Of a DNA stretch of 64,000 bases, positions 16,680 to 25,972 are shown piece by piece. The stretch is taken from assembly GCA_015060455.1 (NCBI GenBank), contig SUYM01000006.1:42793-106792 (forward strand), written 5' to 3'. Position numbers and translations under genes: made by a program. Each line of letters begins with the position of its first letter. The first letter of the stretch is position 1. The stretch comes from Bacteroidales bacterium. Lineage in GTDB: Bacteria; Bacteroidota; Bacteroidia; Bacteroidales; UBA932. The notes under the pieces are model-generated. The model was not told where the DNA came from, made no database searches, and was given only the letters and a program-made list of their open reading frames with translations.

Positions 16680-18299
16680 TTAGAATTTGAAATAATCGTT
16701 GTTGACTGGGGCTGTGCTTACCTCTGAGCCTCTTTTCTGCACTGAATGTACGGCAAAGTTTTCGTCAGAACAAGGATAATCCTCCCTGTAATGTCCGCCT
16801 CTGCTTTCCTTTCTCATCAGAGCCGGAGTCATGATGAGGCTTGCAACCGTAAGGAGTCTGCGTGAGGCTTCTATATAATATTCCTTGCCCGCCTCTGCTG
16901 CTGCGGAATCCACCTCGTCAGAGATCTTTCCTATCTTCGCAAGTCCCTCGGTCAGGCTCTCCTCGCTCCTTACTATTCCTGCGTGGAGATTCATGATTTC
17001 TGACACCTTAGACTTGACATCTGAGTAGAGTGTCTCGTTGGCAGGGTCTTTTGTATATTCCTCCTTGAATTCAGGGAAGAACTCTGTCCCGCCCACGCGC
17101 TGAGAGTCTTCTACGGCCCGGTTTGCAAACACCAGACACTCTATCAATGAATTGGACGCCAGACGGTTCGCTCCCATGATGCCTGTCGAGGAAACCTCTC
17201 CGCAGACATACAGCCTCTTGATGTCTGTGCGGCCGTTTTCGTTGGAAAGAACTCCTCCCACCGAGTAGTGGGCAGCCGGAGCCACCGGGATTTCCTGAGT
17301 GAGGTCATACCCGAATTCCTGACATTTGGCGAGTATGCTCGGGAAACGTTTCCTTATCATCGCGCTGTCAAGATGTCTGAGAGACAGGGTTACGTATGGC
17401 ATCTGGTCCTTGATCATCTGCTTGAAGATTGAACGTGCCACAATGTCTCTTGGGGCGAGTTCCGCAAGTTCATGTATCGGGACCATGAATCTCTTTCCGG
17501 CCTTGTTCAGAAGATGAGCCTTTTCGCCTCTTACCGCCTCGCTGATGAGGAAGGCCTGAGGGGAGTCCTTGAGGTAGAGACCGGATGGGTGGAACTGTAT
17601 GAACTCCATATCCATTATCCGGCAGCCTGCATTATAGGCGACAGCAAGACCGTCTCCGACAGTCGTCTTTGGATTGGTCGTACGTGAATATATCGCTGAT
17701 GTGCCTCCTGATGTAAGGAATACATGGTCCGAATAAAGCAGGACTTCCTTTCCCTGCCCGGATGCGGTAAGCGCCTCATTATCACTCCAGCAGCGCACTC
17801 CGAAACATTCACCGTCCCTGACAAGCAGGTCAAGAAGGACCGTGTTCTCGAATATTTCGATATTTTCTCTTTCGCTTGCCTTCTTTATGACAAATTCGGT
17901 GATCCACCTGCCTGTGGAGTCTCCTCCTGCATGCAGGATCCTGCGTTTGTGGTGTCCTCCTTCCAGTCCGAGCGCAAGGACCCCGTTCTTGGAGTCGAAG
18001 GCCATGCCCTCGGCTATGATTTCCTCTATTCTGTCCGGACCCTCGTTGACAAGGATATCAACGGAATGGTCCTCGCAAAGACCTCGTCCGGCAATCAGAG
18101 TGTCGGATTTATGGATTTCAGGGTCATCGTCCTGTGAAGTCACGGCAGCGATTCCGCCCTGGGCATTGAACGAGTTGCTGGTGCGTATGAAGTCCTTTGT
18201 GATGACCGCAACGCTTCCTTTGTATGAGGCTTTCCATGCAGCATACAGTCCTGCGAGACCGCTGCCTACTATTATATAATCAAACTTTCGCATTTCCAA
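16680..18299 (-). CDS. nadB: L-aspartate oxidase
   Basis: 539-aa FAD-dependent NadB that oxidises L-aspartate to iminoaspartate. The N-terminal FAD-binding motif is GSGLAGLYAAWKAS, followed by the substrate-loop hallmark SFNAQGGIAAV. The succinate-dehydrogenase-like region contains LEGGHHKRRILHAGGDSTG and EFIQFHPSGLY, and the C-terminal portion has GGVLSNENGRT and GANRLASNSL. It is the first gene of the nad operon. The roughly 80-nt gap to the upstream symporter gene is AT-rich with no recognisable NAD-responsive riboswitch. Confidence 0.96.
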   Translation of the reverse strand: MEMRKFDYIIVGSGLAGLYAAWKASYKGSVAVITKDFIRTSNSFNAQGGIAAVTSQDDDPEIHKSDTLIAGRGLCEDHSVDILVNEGPDRIEEIIAEGMAFDSKNGVLALGLEGGHHKRRILHAGGDSTGRWITEFVIKKASERENIEIFENTVLLDLLVRDGECFGVRCWSDNEALTASGQGKEVLLYSDHVFLTSGGTSAIYSRTTNPKTTVGDGLAVAYNAGCRIMDMEFIQFHPSGLYLKDSPQAFLISEAVRGEKAHLLNKAGKRFMVPIHELAELAPRDIVARSIFKQMIKDQMPYVTLSLRHLDSAMIRKRFPSILAKCQEFGYDLTQEIPVAPAAHYSVGGVLSNENGRTDIKRLYVCGEVSSTGIMGANRLASNSLIECLVFANRAVEDSQRVGGTEFFPEFKEEYTKDPANETLYSDVKSKVSEIMNLHAGIVRSEESLTEGLAKIGKISDEVDSAAAEAGKEYYIEASRRLLTVASLIMTPALMRKESRGGHYREDYPCSDENFAVHSVQKRGSEVSTAPVNNDYFKF

Positions 18300-18382
18300 A
18301 AGTTGAGTCAGTTTCTATTAAACTGCAAATATTATAAAATATTCTCAAGAAATGCAATATTTGCCCTATATAAATAATATCT

Positions 18383-20125
18383 TCACGAGGTTTCAAGGTT
18401 CTGCGAAACATTGATGATGAAATCTCCCATTCTTTCGAGTTCGTTCACGGTGTCCATGAAATACACGCTCGTCAGATAGTCTCTCCTGCCTGTCTCGATC
18501 TCCTCGATTTCAGCCTCTCTCAGATGGTTCCTCCTGTTGTTTATCCGGTCTTCCGCATTGCAGGCGTTGTTTACATCTGACAGGGTGCCAAGGTGGGCAG
18601 CATTCAGATTCTCAATCATGACCGCGTATGCGTTATCCACATCATCAACCATGGTTTCCAGTTCCTTGACCATATCAGCGTCAAATGTCTTCTTGTGAAT
18701 GTTTCTGCGTGTCAGGATACGGCTTATGGCTTCCCCGGAATCACCCAGCGATTCAAGTTCACCGATGATCTTGTACATCGCCTTGATTCTTCCGGAAGTC
18801 TCCTTGCTGATGTCTCCGGCGGAAACCGCATTGAGGAATTTGGCGATTTCGCCTTCGATTCTGTCAGATATCTCCTCATATTTAACCAATTTGCTCCGGA
18901 GTTCCTCGAACCTGTCAGGATCGGTTTCGCTGATGGCTGACTTTGCATAGGCAAGACCGTTCCGTGAAATCTGTGCAAAGTGGATGATCTCCTTGAAGGC
19001 CTGTTCTGTCGCAAGTTCAGGTGTGGCGACAGGACCTGCTTCGATATATTTAAGTTTATAGGTCTCTTCCTTAGTATTCGGAGAATCCTTGATGATCAGG
19101 CACACTAATTTCTCCATCGCAGGAATGAACCATATGAGAATGCATGTGTTGATGGTGTTGAACAGTGTGTGGAGCATTGACAGTCCGAAAAGTGCAGCGG
19201 TCTGGGACGGAGACTGCACTGCATTTGACTGAGCCAACTCAATCGTAAATCCGCTTGCCGCAGGATTCGGAACAGCGAAGAGATGCTCTGTAATGAAACC
19301 TATGAGTTTCAGGAAGAAAGGGAAAGTCGCCAATGCCCATATCACTCCTGTAACATTGAATACGGTGTGCGCCAGAGCCGCTCTCTTGGCCGGAACGTTT
19401 CCTACGGCCGCGGCTATATTTGCCGTGATAGTCGTGCCTATATTTTCTCCAAGCACCATCGCACAGGCCATGTCAAAACGGATCCAGCCCATGTTCAACA
19501 TGATGAGTGTCAGCGCCATAGTCGCACTTGAAGATTGCAGGACAAGGGTCAGTATCGTGCCGAACACTAAGAAGAGGAGCACTGAACCGAAACCATGACC
19601 CTGCCAGCCCTGGATAAAGGACAGTACCTCAGGCGTTTCCTGCAGATTCGGAACAGAGTTCTTCATAAGGGAGAGTCCGAGGAAGAGCAGTGAGAAGCCT
19701 ATGATCAGTTCGGACAGGTTCCTTCGCTGGTCTTTCTTGGAAATGGACAGCACGAATCCAAGGGCCATCAGAGGAACTGCCAGAATTGATATGTCAGCCT
19801 TGAACCCAAGCCATGCCACGAGCCACGCTGTCACGGTGGTTCCGATATTTGCTCCCATTATGACGCTTATGGCCTGTGTCAGGGTCAGCAGCCCTGCATT
19901 TACAAAACTCACCACCATGACAGTGGTAGCGCTGGAAGACTGGATGACGGATGTGATGCCTATACCGGTCAGCACACCCTTGAAAGGACTTGATGTCATT
20001 GCGGCAAGAAATCCGCGAAGTCTGTCGCCTGCCGCTTTCTGCAGCCCGGAACTCATCATGTTCATTCCGTAAAGGAACATGCCGAGAGCACCGATCAGAG
20101 TGAAGATCTGTAGTGTCATTGTCAT
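18383..20125 (-). CDS. Na+/Pi-cotransporter family protein with C-terminal PhoU-like domain
   Basis: 580-aa inner-membrane protein of the NptA/YjbB type. Two inverted membrane repeats each carry the diagnostic QSSSAT motif (VIQSSSATTVM near residue 60 and LVLQSSSATMAL near residue 200). About ten hydrophobic segments occupy residues 1-345. Residues ~380-580 are charged and helical, resembling PhoU. The role is sodium-coupled phosphate transport, possibly export. Its start overlaps the stop of the upstream small membrane protein by 4 nt, so the two are co-translated. It lies upstream of the nad operon on the same strand, but with a gap. Confidence 0.9.
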   Translation of the reverse strand: MTMTLQIFTLIGALGMFLYGMNMMSSGLQKAAGDRLRGFLAAMTSSPFKGVLTGIGITSVIQSSSATTVMVVSFVNAGLLTLTQAISVIMGANIGTTVTAWLVAWLGFKADISILAVPLMALGFVLSISKKDQRRNLSELIIGFSLLFLGLSLMKNSVPNLQETPEVLSFIQGWQGHGFGSVLLFLVFGTILTLVLQSSSATMALTLIMLNMGWIRFDMACAMVLGENIGTTITANIAAAVGNVPAKRAALAHTVFNVTGVIWALATFPFFLKLIGFITEHLFAVPNPAASGFTIELAQSNAVQSPSQTAALFGLSMLHTLFNTINTCILIWFIPAMEKLVCLIIKDSPNTKEETYKLKYIEAGPVATPELATEQAFKEIIHFAQISRNGLAYAKSAISETDPDRFEELRSKLVKYEEISDRIEGEIAKFLNAVSAGDISKETSGRIKAMYKIIGELESLGDSGEAISRILTRRNIHKKTFDADMVKELETMVDDVDNAYAVMIENLNAAHLGTLSDVNNACNAEDRINNRRNHLREAEIEEIETGRRDYLTSVYFMDTVNELERMGDFIINVSQNLETS

Positions 20126-20580
20126 TTTATCAGATTAGTGATTCTTGATGCATTGTATTCGTATATTTCTGAACATGGCTCATATTTGTATGGCACATAT
20201 TCAAATAATTGGATATAGGCTTTGTCTGTCTCCTTGTTGAAGTATATGTCCAACTTGATGGCATTGCCTTTGTCCTCTTCCGACAGGTCTATTGACTCCG
20301 GTCTGGAGACAATTGCGTCTGATAGGACAGCATGCATGGCCTGCTGGAAATAGCGTTCCTTCCTGGAGAATTTCTCTCCTGTCTGCTGGTCCTTGTAGCC
20401 TGTTTTCAGGCAAAAGGCAAGAATTATTCCAGCGAAGATCAGGAAGAAACCTGTGATGTTGATTCCCTCGCCTATGGGAAGGGCAATGAGGATGCCTCCC
20501 AGGACGATGAGTGATATGAATATAGTGATGTCTTTGACAGAGCGCACTCTGATGAATGTCTTTTCCATGTTGTTTGTCAT
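20122..20580 (-). CDS. Small membrane protein of unknown function
   Basis: 152 aa. Residues ~18-60 contain two closely spaced transmembrane segments (ITIFISLIVLGGILIAL and GFFLIFAGIILAFCL), followed by a soluble domain of ~90 residues rich in Tyr and Glu (KLDIYFNKETDKAYIQLFEY). An internal ATG at residue 5 (MEKTF) is an equally possible start. It overlaps the downstream Na/Pi symporter by 4 nt and may be an accessory subunit, but there is no recognised family. Confidence 0.7.
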   Translation of the reverse strand: MTNNMEKTFIRVRSVKDITIFISLIVLGGILIALPIGEGINITGFFLIFAGIILAFCLKTGYKDQQTGEKFSRKERYFQQAMHAVLSDAIVSRPESIDLSEEDKGNAIKLDIYFNKETDKAYIQLFEYVPYKYEPCSEIYEYNASRITNLIK

Positions 20581-20639
20581 TTAAATTGTTCTGATGTTGT
20601 TCCTGATTGTGCACTATATGCCTCCAAATGCATATGCGT

Positions 20640-20674
20640 GTGTACGGTGGTAGCATAAAACAACCACCGTGCAC
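20640..20674. repeat. Palindromic hairpin, GTGCACGGTGGTC type (copy 3)
   Basis: Arms GTGTACGGTGGT (20640-20651) and ACCACCGTGCAC (20663-20674) around an 11-nt A-rich loop. Same family as the hairpins flanking element A at 1.2 and 1.7 kb, here between two minus-strand genes. Confidence 0.7.
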
Positions 20675-20693
20675 AGGGTGTTGCATCAGAAAT

Positions 20694-21071
20694 CTAAATG
20701 ATGAAACGGCAGAGCCTTGGCAATATCAGTGAAGGCTCCGCAAGGGAAGATTCCGAGATCCGGGTCTGTCTTTGAAGTGAATAGCGGATGCAGGCGTTGA
20801 TGACCTTGCCTGACTTGACGCATTCGAAATTGTGTCGCTGGATGTTATCCGGTCTTCTGCTGCTCTGCAGGCGGACGTTATTGACCGACGAGGTCTGCCG
20901 CGGCAGCGAAAAGTCGTGTTGAACAGGGGACAGACAATCGTCATATTCAACTGTCAGACTTGAAATGTCGGCTGGAAGTATGTCTGCCTCATGTGAACGG
21001 CTGTCTTCCGCTCTCTCATGAAGAGCAAAAGCAATAAGGCCAAGAAGCAGATATTTCAGCAGTCTTTTCAT
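20694..21071 (-). CDS. Hypothetical secreted or membrane-anchored protein
   Basis: Predicted 125 aa from the ATG at 21071 (MKRLLKYLLLGLIAFALHERAEDS...). The N-terminus is a probable signal peptide or anchor. The rest is polar with many Arg and Ser residues and no recognised domain. A slightly longer form starts at 21083. It is flanked by the copy-3 palindrome downstream and short repeats upstream. A genuine gene is plausible because of the signal peptide, but coding potential is only moderate. Confidence 0.45.
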   Translation of the reverse strand: MKRLLKYLLLGLIAFALHERAEDSRSHEADILPADISSLTVEYDDCLSPVQHDFSLPRQTSSVNNVRLQSSRRPDNIQRHNFECVKSGKVINACIRYSLQRQTRISESSLAEPSLILPRLCRFII

Positions 21072-21128
21072 TTCTGCCTGCAAACATACAAAAATTTCCG
21101 TACAGTAAGCAAAAATTGTGCTGAGGGG

Positions 21129-21184
21129 ATTCTCACGCAGCGATGCTGCTCAGAATGACGTGTTGAGATGCTGCTCAGAATGAC
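21129..21184. repeat. Dispersed short repeat, two partial units
   Basis: Two copies of GATGCTGCTCAGAATGACG lie about 27 nt apart, preceded by a GATTCTCACGCAGC half. This is a variant of the GTCAT...GGATCT family, located between a minus-strand and a plus-strand gene. Confidence 0.6.
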
Positions 21185-21265
21185 GTGTGGTACGGTTTAT
21201 GAGTTGTCTCGTGATGCCTCCTCTTTGCAGGAGGTGATGAATATTAACATTTAAATAATAAGACT

Positions 21266-21457
21266 ATGGATATGGGTAAATCATTGATGTGCTTCCTCAC
21301 CGGTGCTATGGTGGGAACAGTTGCGACTCTTTTTCTTGCTCCTGATTCAGGTGCGAACACCCGTGCTAAACTTGCAGATGCGGCAAATGATCTGAAGAAG
21401 AAGGCAAAATCCAGAATTACAGAGGATCTGGAAGATATCGAATCAGTTCTTGAATAA
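21266..21457 (+). CDS. YtxH domain-containing small membrane protein
   Basis: 63 aa. A glycine-rich transmembrane helix (CFLTGAMVGTVATLFLAPDSG) is followed by TRAKLADAANDLKKKAKSR, the arrangement of YtxH/general-stress gas-vesicle-like proteins (hydrophobic anchor, LFAP-x-SG, then an amphipathic helix). The next gene, a DUF1469/holin-like protein, begins 5 nt later, and such pairs are commonly found together. It is probably an envelope stress component. Confidence 0.8.
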   Translation: MDMGKSLMCFLTGAMVGTVATLFLAPDSGANTRAKLADAANDLKKKAKSRITEDLEDIESVLE

Positions 21458-21462
21458 CAGTG

Positions 21463-21816
21463 ATGAATAGCGGAATCTTCAACATTCTGTCCTCAGTCAT
21501 AGGCGAATACCTGTCTCTGAGGGCAGATAATTTCAAGAAGGAACTTATAGCAGGACTGTCGGTCGCATTGAGCAGGGCCCTTGCACTCATTGTCATCATG
21601 ACACTTGTGCTCATAACGCTTGCCCTGTTTGCCTATGCCTTTTTCCTGCTTCTTGGCGAGTTGATGGGCAGCATGACCGGGGCGGCATTCACCGTAGCGG
21701 GAATATACCTGATCCTCATAATAGTACTCATCCTTGTCAGAAAGAGGCTCTTCCTGAATGTGTTCAAGAAATTCTTTACCAGTATCATAACCCGGAAACC
21801 AATGGACAGAAGGTAG
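21463..21816 (+). CDS. Phage-holin-superfamily / DUF1469-like membrane protein
   Basis: 117 aa from the ATG at 21463. A polar N-terminal helix (EYLSLRADNFKKELIAGLS) is followed by two long transmembrane helices (residues ~38-65 and ~72-95) and a basic tail. This matches the YqjE/DUF1469 layout that often accompanies YtxH genes. Its last 32 nt overlap, in antisense, the 3' end of the metallophosphoesterase gene on the other strand. Confidence 0.75.
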   Translation: MNSGIFNILSSVIGEYLSLRADNFKKELIAGLSVALSRALALIVIMTLVLITLALFAYAFFLLLGELMGSMTGAAFTVAGIYLILIIVLILVRKRLFLNVFKKFFTSIITRKPMDRR

Positions 21817-22660
21817 CAACGACCTCTTCATCCGACAGGCGGACGGACAGATATTCCGGATCCGGACTCTCGTTGCGGATTGTGCCTACTACCATATACC
21901 TGACCCCCTTGAAGGTTATGTCATCGCGAAAATGGTCATGTCCTTGCAGGCACAGGCTGATATCATGTTTGCCGAACAGTTCAAGCAGCGTCATCGTCTC
22001 CTCCATCGGGAGATTGCCCGAGGATACCTGTGAGTTGTCTGTGTATAGGATATTAGTGTGGGTCAGAATTATGCAATGGCGGTATCTGCTCCTCTTCTTT
22101 GCCAGAAAATCCTTCAACCATTCCATCTGCCTGTTCCCCAAGGTGCCGCTTGCAGAGTCAAGGCAGATGAACAGGTCCTTTCCATGTCCATAGTCCACCT
22201 CAAACCAATAGACCGAGGGGCCTATCTGCTTCTTGAAATCGTCCCAGCCTGAGAAATACAGGTCGTGATTGCCTATGAGCGTGAATATCTCTGTGGGATA
22301 TTTCTGCTGCTCAGGTATATGTTTTATGGCTTCCACATAGACTGGCAGGCTTCCGCGTCTGCCAGTGCAGTCCCCAAGCATCACCCCAAAGGATGCGTCT
22401 GCATCATTGCGCAGAGCCGTTGCAAATGTGAGCATGTTCCCGGTGTTATCCGACAGATGCGCATCGGTGGAAACATAGAACATATAGGATTCCTCCGCCT
22501 TGATGCTGGCAGCAGGCCCGGATTCATTCATTGCGAGGCTCTGTTCAAAACGGCTGTCGACAATGTCTGAGGTGGGGAACAGGAACCCCTTGAAATCATA
22601 TCTGTCGCAGCCGCAGAGCATCATGGATATAAAAACGACGCCGAATATCTTCCTTACCAT
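21785..22660 (-). CDS. Calcineurin-like metallophosphoesterase lipoprotein
   Basis: Predicted 291 aa from the ATG at 22660 (MVRKIFGVVFISMMLCGC), which gives a lipoprotein signal; a longer reading from 22780 lies inside the upstream gene. Metallophosphatase motifs appear in order: STDAHLSDN (D-x-H), MLGDCTGR (GD-x-x), IGNHD (GNHD), ILTHTNI, and QGHDHFRDD (GHxH-like). It is probably periplasmic or surface-exposed, with a phosphomonoesterase or phosphodiester substrate unknown. The start codon lies 7 nt inside the upstream barrel-protein gene, so the two are translationally coupled. Confidence 0.85.
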   Translation of the reverse strand: MVRKIFGVVFISMMLCGCDRYDFKGFLFPTSDIVDSRFEQSLAMNESGPAASIKAEESYMFYVSTDAHLSDNTGNMLTFATALRNDADASFGVMLGDCTGRRGSLPVYVEAIKHIPEQQKYPTEIFTLIGNHDLYFSGWDDFKKQIGPSVYWFEVDYGHGKDLFICLDSASGTLGNRQMEWLKDFLAKKRSRYRHCIILTHTNILYTDNSQVSSGNLPMEETMTLLELFGKHDISLCLQGHDHFRDDITFKGVRYMVVGTIRNESPDPEYLSVRLSDEEVVATFCPLVSGL

Positions 22661-23319
22661 CTGTAACATGCCCCTATGCTTCCGTAAAATTGATAATAAT
22701 CGCTTGACAGATGGAACATTCCGCTTGGCTTGTATGCCGCTCCGACGGAAATGCCCACACTGGATACCGGGTACCACCATCCCTCTATATATAGTGCCGG
22801 CTGATAGTGACGTTCCAGTTCAAAATGGCGGCAGTTGGATACGGAAACCCTCAGGTCCCACCGAGGGATCTTCGGCAGACAACTCACACCCAACTCGTAA
22901 TATATGTTGAATGGTTCGCAGAAACTGTCTTTTCCGCTTGCAAAGACGCGATAATAATATCCCAGTCTCGCAAACACATAGCGTGCGGTGAATCCTGCGC
23001 CGACTCCTGCTGCGACATTATGAATCGATCCGTACGGGTTGTAATGCAGGAGAAGTTCCCCGTGGAGCCGCCCCTTGTCGAAATCGTGGAAATACGACGG
23101 CCTTATCTCCGTGGCAATTGCTCCGGATGTACCGTATTGAAGACCTCCTTCTATGGAGAAATATTTTTTCAGACTATATGAACATTCTGCCGAAAAGGCT
23201 GCGAAATTGCCCCACGCAGAATTGTTTCCGCCCTTGATGTACAGTCTTACCTGACCTTCCTGCGCCCTTGACAGCACAGGAAACAACAGCAGCAGAATTA
23301 CAAGAAGGCGTTTCATCAT
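22654..23319 (-). CDS. Predicted outer-membrane beta-barrel protein
   Basis: 221 aa with a clear signal peptide (MMKRLLVILLLLFPVLSRAQEG). The mature part is an alternating aromatic/polar beta-strand pattern (KKYFSIEGGLQYGTSG, VFARLGYYYRVFASG), ending QFYGSIGACYRW with a terminal aromatic as in outer-membrane barrels. No specific family is recognised. It overlaps the start of the metallophosphoesterase gene by 7 nt. Confidence 0.65.
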   Translation of the reverse strand: MMKRLLVILLLLFPVLSRAQEGQVRLYIKGGNNSAWGNFAAFSAECSYSLKKYFSIEGGLQYGTSGAIATEIRPSYFHDFDKGRLHGELLLHYNPYGSIHNVAAGVGAGFTARYVFARLGYYYRVFASGKDSFCEPFNIYYELGVSCLPKIPRWDLRVSVSNCRHFELERHYQPALYIEGWWYPVSSVGISVGAAYKPSGMFHLSSDYYQFYGSIGACYRW

Positions 23320-23357
23320 ATAGAACGTCCTGCAATGATACCTCCGACCGGGGTATG

Positions 23358-23981
23358 CTATTTACTTGCGATGTGGTCCTGATAGTCTTCCATTGAGCGT
23401 ACGATGACGTCTTTTGCAACGTCGGGACCGTAGATGCTGATGAATTTCATTCTTTCGGTGTGCTCGCCCGGGATGTCCTTATATGTGCTGAAATAGTGTA
23501 TCAGACGGCGGATGATTGCAGGCGGCACCTGTTCGATGTCTGTCATCATGCCATATACTGCGTCACTCATGAGCACTGCGATGATCTTGTCGTCAGCCTG
23601 GTTGTGGTCCAGAAGACGGAGTCCTCCGATAGGGCGGGCTTTTGCTATGATGTCACCGTGGGTAACGTCCTTTTCGGTGAGGATGCAGATGTCCAACGGG
23701 TCACCGTCGCCTTCGACGTCAGTTCTGACGAGGGCCTTGTTGGTGAGTTCAGCCATTTTTGCACCGCAATATGTTCTTGGGAGGAAACCATAGAGTGATG
23801 GGACAATGTTGGAGAATTTCTGCGGACGGTCGATGGTCAGATAGCCTGAAACCTTGTCCACTTCGTATTTTACCGTGTCGGTCGGCACGATTTCGATGAA
23901 TGCCCTTACTTCTTCCGGAACATTTTCTCCGAGGCTGATTCCATGCCAGGGATGCGCCTTATGTGCTTTTGAGTAATCCAT
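23358..23981 (-). CDS. ppa: Inorganic pyrophosphatase
   Basis: 207-aa soluble family I pyrophosphatase. The signature DGDPLDICI (metal-binding aspartates) is present, preceded by YGFLPRTYCGAK and followed by GDIIAKARPIGGLRLLDHNQADDK (core GGLRLLD). It hydrolyses PPi from nucleic acid and amino acid activation. A CAAATATA at 24001-24008 (TATATTTG on the coding strand), 20 nt before the ATG, is a good -7 element for its own promoter. Confidence 0.95.
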   Translation of the reverse strand: MDYSKAHKAHPWHGISLGENVPEEVRAFIEIVPTDTVKYEVDKVSGYLTIDRPQKFSNIVPSLYGFLPRTYCGAKMAELTNKALVRTDVEGDGDPLDICILTEKDVTHGDIIAKARPIGGLRLLDHNQADDKIIAVLMSDAVYGMMTDIEQVPPAIIRRLIHYFSTYKDIPGEHTERMKFISIYGPDVAKDVIVRSMEDYQDHIASK

Positions 23982-24095
23982 AGTATAGTTTTAAGACGCG
24001 CAAATATAGCAATAAATAGTGAGAATCGCATTATTTCCTATAAAATGTCCTGATGTGCTGTGGAGTTTGAGGATTTATGATTATTTTTGCCTATT

Positions 24096-25136
24096 ATGGC
24101 GAAAGGATTTCAAGATATTGATTCCCTGTGCAGGGGGATTGTGAATGATGCCGTAAGCGGCGTCTTCAAGCCGGTCTATCTTCTGATGGGAGATGAACCG
24201 TATTATGTGGATATGGTGTGCGATGCCATTATGGAGCATTGCCTTGATGAGTCGGAAAGGGATTTCAATCAGACTGTATGTTATGGCGCTGATGTCGATG
24301 CGGAGACAGTGATCACAGCGGCAAGACGTTATCCGATGTTTGCGGACAGGCAACTGGTGGTGCTCAAGGAAGCCCAGATGATGAAGAATCTGGACGATCT
24401 TTCCATATATTGCCAGAATCCTCTTGATTCCACAGTTCTTGTGATCGCCATGCACGGAGCCTCAGCCGACAAACGCAAGTCCCTGTATAAGACCGTCTCC
24501 AAAATGGGAGTAGTGGTGGAGTCGCAGGCGCTGCGTGACTATGAGATGACAAGTTGGATCCCGATGTACTACCGTACCAGGGGATTGGATATAGAACCTG
24601 ATGCTGCGGCCCTGCTTGCCGAACATGCCGGCACCGATCTTAACAAGATAGCGATCGAGACAGAGAAGATGTTCAAGAACCTTCCGGAGGGCACTACTAA
24701 GGTCACCGTCGCTGATATAGAAAAGAATGTGGGCATAAGCCGTCAGTACAGCATTTTCGAACTGACAAAGGAACTCTCCTTCAAGAACTCTGCAAAGGCT
24801 CTGCGGATTGCTGCATATATCGGTTCCTCTGCAAAATTTGCGATGCCTATGGCTGTCGCCGCCCTATATACGCATTTTTACAGGATACTCAAATATTCTG
24901 CCCTCCTTATTCGTGACCCTCGTCCGACAAATGACCAGAAGGTCAAGGTGCTGTCTGTCAGTCCATATTTCTTCAAGGAATATGATGCTGCCGTACGTAA
25001 TTATCCTTTGAAGAAATGCATGGCTGTGATTGCACTCTTGAAGGATTATGATTACAAGGGCAAGGGAGGAGATGTCGGTGAGGCGACTGCGGCTGAACTG
25101 ATGCTGGAACTTACTGCAAAGATATTGAATATATAA
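24096..25136 (+). CDS. holA: DNA polymerase III subunit delta
   Basis: 346 aa from the ATG at 24096 (MAKGFQDIDSL); an upstream TTG at 24087 is less likely. The HolA pattern is present: PVYLLMGDEPYYVDM near residue 25, PMFADRQLVVLKEAQM, LDSTVLVIAMHG, then LAEHAGTDLNKIAIETEKM and the C-terminal helical domain with FELTKELSFKNSAKAL. It opens the sliding clamp within the clamp loader. It is divergent from ppa and followed after 6 nt by the 5'-nucleotidase genes. Confidence 0.92.
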   Translation: MAKGFQDIDSLCRGIVNDAVSGVFKPVYLLMGDEPYYVDMVCDAIMEHCLDESERDFNQTVCYGADVDAETVITAARRYPMFADRQLVVLKEAQMMKNLDDLSIYCQNPLDSTVLVIAMHGASADKRKSLYKTVSKMGVVVESQALRDYEMTSWIPMYYRTRGLDIEPDAAALLAEHAGTDLNKIAIETEKMFKNLPEGTTKVTVADIEKNVGISRQYSIFELTKELSFKNSAKALRIAAYIGSSAKFAMPMAVAALYTHFYRILKYSALLIRDPRPTNDQKVKVLSVSPYFFKEYDAAVRNYPLKKCMAVIALLKDYDYKGKGGDVGEATAAELMLELTAKILNI

Positions 25137-25142
25137 CTCTAT

Positions 25143-25970
25143 ATGAAACTCAGAATATTGTTCATTGCTCTCATGGCCACGTGCTGCGTGGTCCGGGCAC
25201 AGACTTACAGTTGGAAGACTGATGCCATTGACGGCCACATCACGGATTGTACTGCCACAAGAGCAGATAATGTCCCTCAGGCATTAGGCCATATCGATCA
25301 GCAAAAAGGTTACACGGCACCTTCCGGCAAGGTTTATCCTATGTCGTCTGCTACGGCAAAGGTGGCAGGGATAGTCATAGACGCTCAGCCGAAAATTGCC
25401 CACCTCAAGCAGGTGGTCGCTTATTCTGCCGAAGAGATGACTCTTCTGAAAGCGGAATGTCCTCTGGTCAATTGGTTTGTGGATATTGTTGGCCAGAAGG
25501 TTGAGGAACTTTCCGGACAAAAGATTGATGTCACTATCTGCAATCTCGGTGGAGTGAGAACAAGCATGCCCAAGGGGGATGTGCTACTGGATGACATACA
25601 GTCGATGTTTCCGTTCAGGAATTACCTTGTGCATCTGCGGATGAAGGGAAGCAGTCTGCGTGGAGTGTTCGAGGCCATGGCGAAGCGACGCTTCGAGGCG
25701 CTTGGTGGTGTTACCATCGAGGTGACCGGTGGAGAGATCACCTCGATAATGGTCGGCGACCAGCCTCTTGATGATGAAAAGATATACAACGTGGCGACTA
25801 TTTCGTTCCTTCTCAATGGGGGAGACCATCTTTTTCTGGCTGATGCTTCCTTGGAGGTGAACAATCTGGACAAACTTATATTTGACGCTGTGATGGAGCA
25901 TGTCAATGCCTTGACAGCAGAAGGAAAACCGATTGCCGGCACAGATGTACGTCATGTTATAATTAAGTGA
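25143..25970 (+). CDS. 5'-nucleotidase, C-terminal (substrate-binding) domain protein
   Basis: 275 aa with a signal peptide (MKLRILFIALMATCCVVRAQ). The mature part is the 5_nucleotid_C domain on its own: CPLVNWFVDIVGQKV, ICNLGGVRTSMPKGDV, MFPFRNYLVHLRMKGSSLRG (core FPFRNYLV), and YNVATISFLLNGGDHLF. In most bacteria this domain is the second half of UshA; here the catalytic half is in the next gene, starting 2 nt beyond this stop. The two products presumably assemble in the periplasm to dephosphorylate nucleotides. Confidence 0.88.
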   Translation: MKLRILFIALMATCCVVRAQTYSWKTDAIDGHITDCTATRADNVPQALGHIDQQKGYTAPSGKVYPMSSATAKVAGIVIDAQPKIAHLKQVVAYSAEEMTLLKAECPLVNWFVDIVGQKVEELSGQKIDVTICNLGGVRTSMPKGDVLLDDIQSMFPFRNYLVHLRMKGSSLRGVFEAMAKRRFEALGGVTIEVTGGEITSIMVGDQPLDDEKIYNVATISFLLNGGDHLFLADASLEVNNLDKLIFDAVMEHVNALTAEGKPIAGTDVRHVIIK

Positions 25971-25972
25971 TT

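Noticed and set aside
18300..18382. NAD-responsive riboswitch ahead of nadB
   Set aside because: The gap is short and AT-rich with no conserved paired core that I could fold into a known NAD-binding class.
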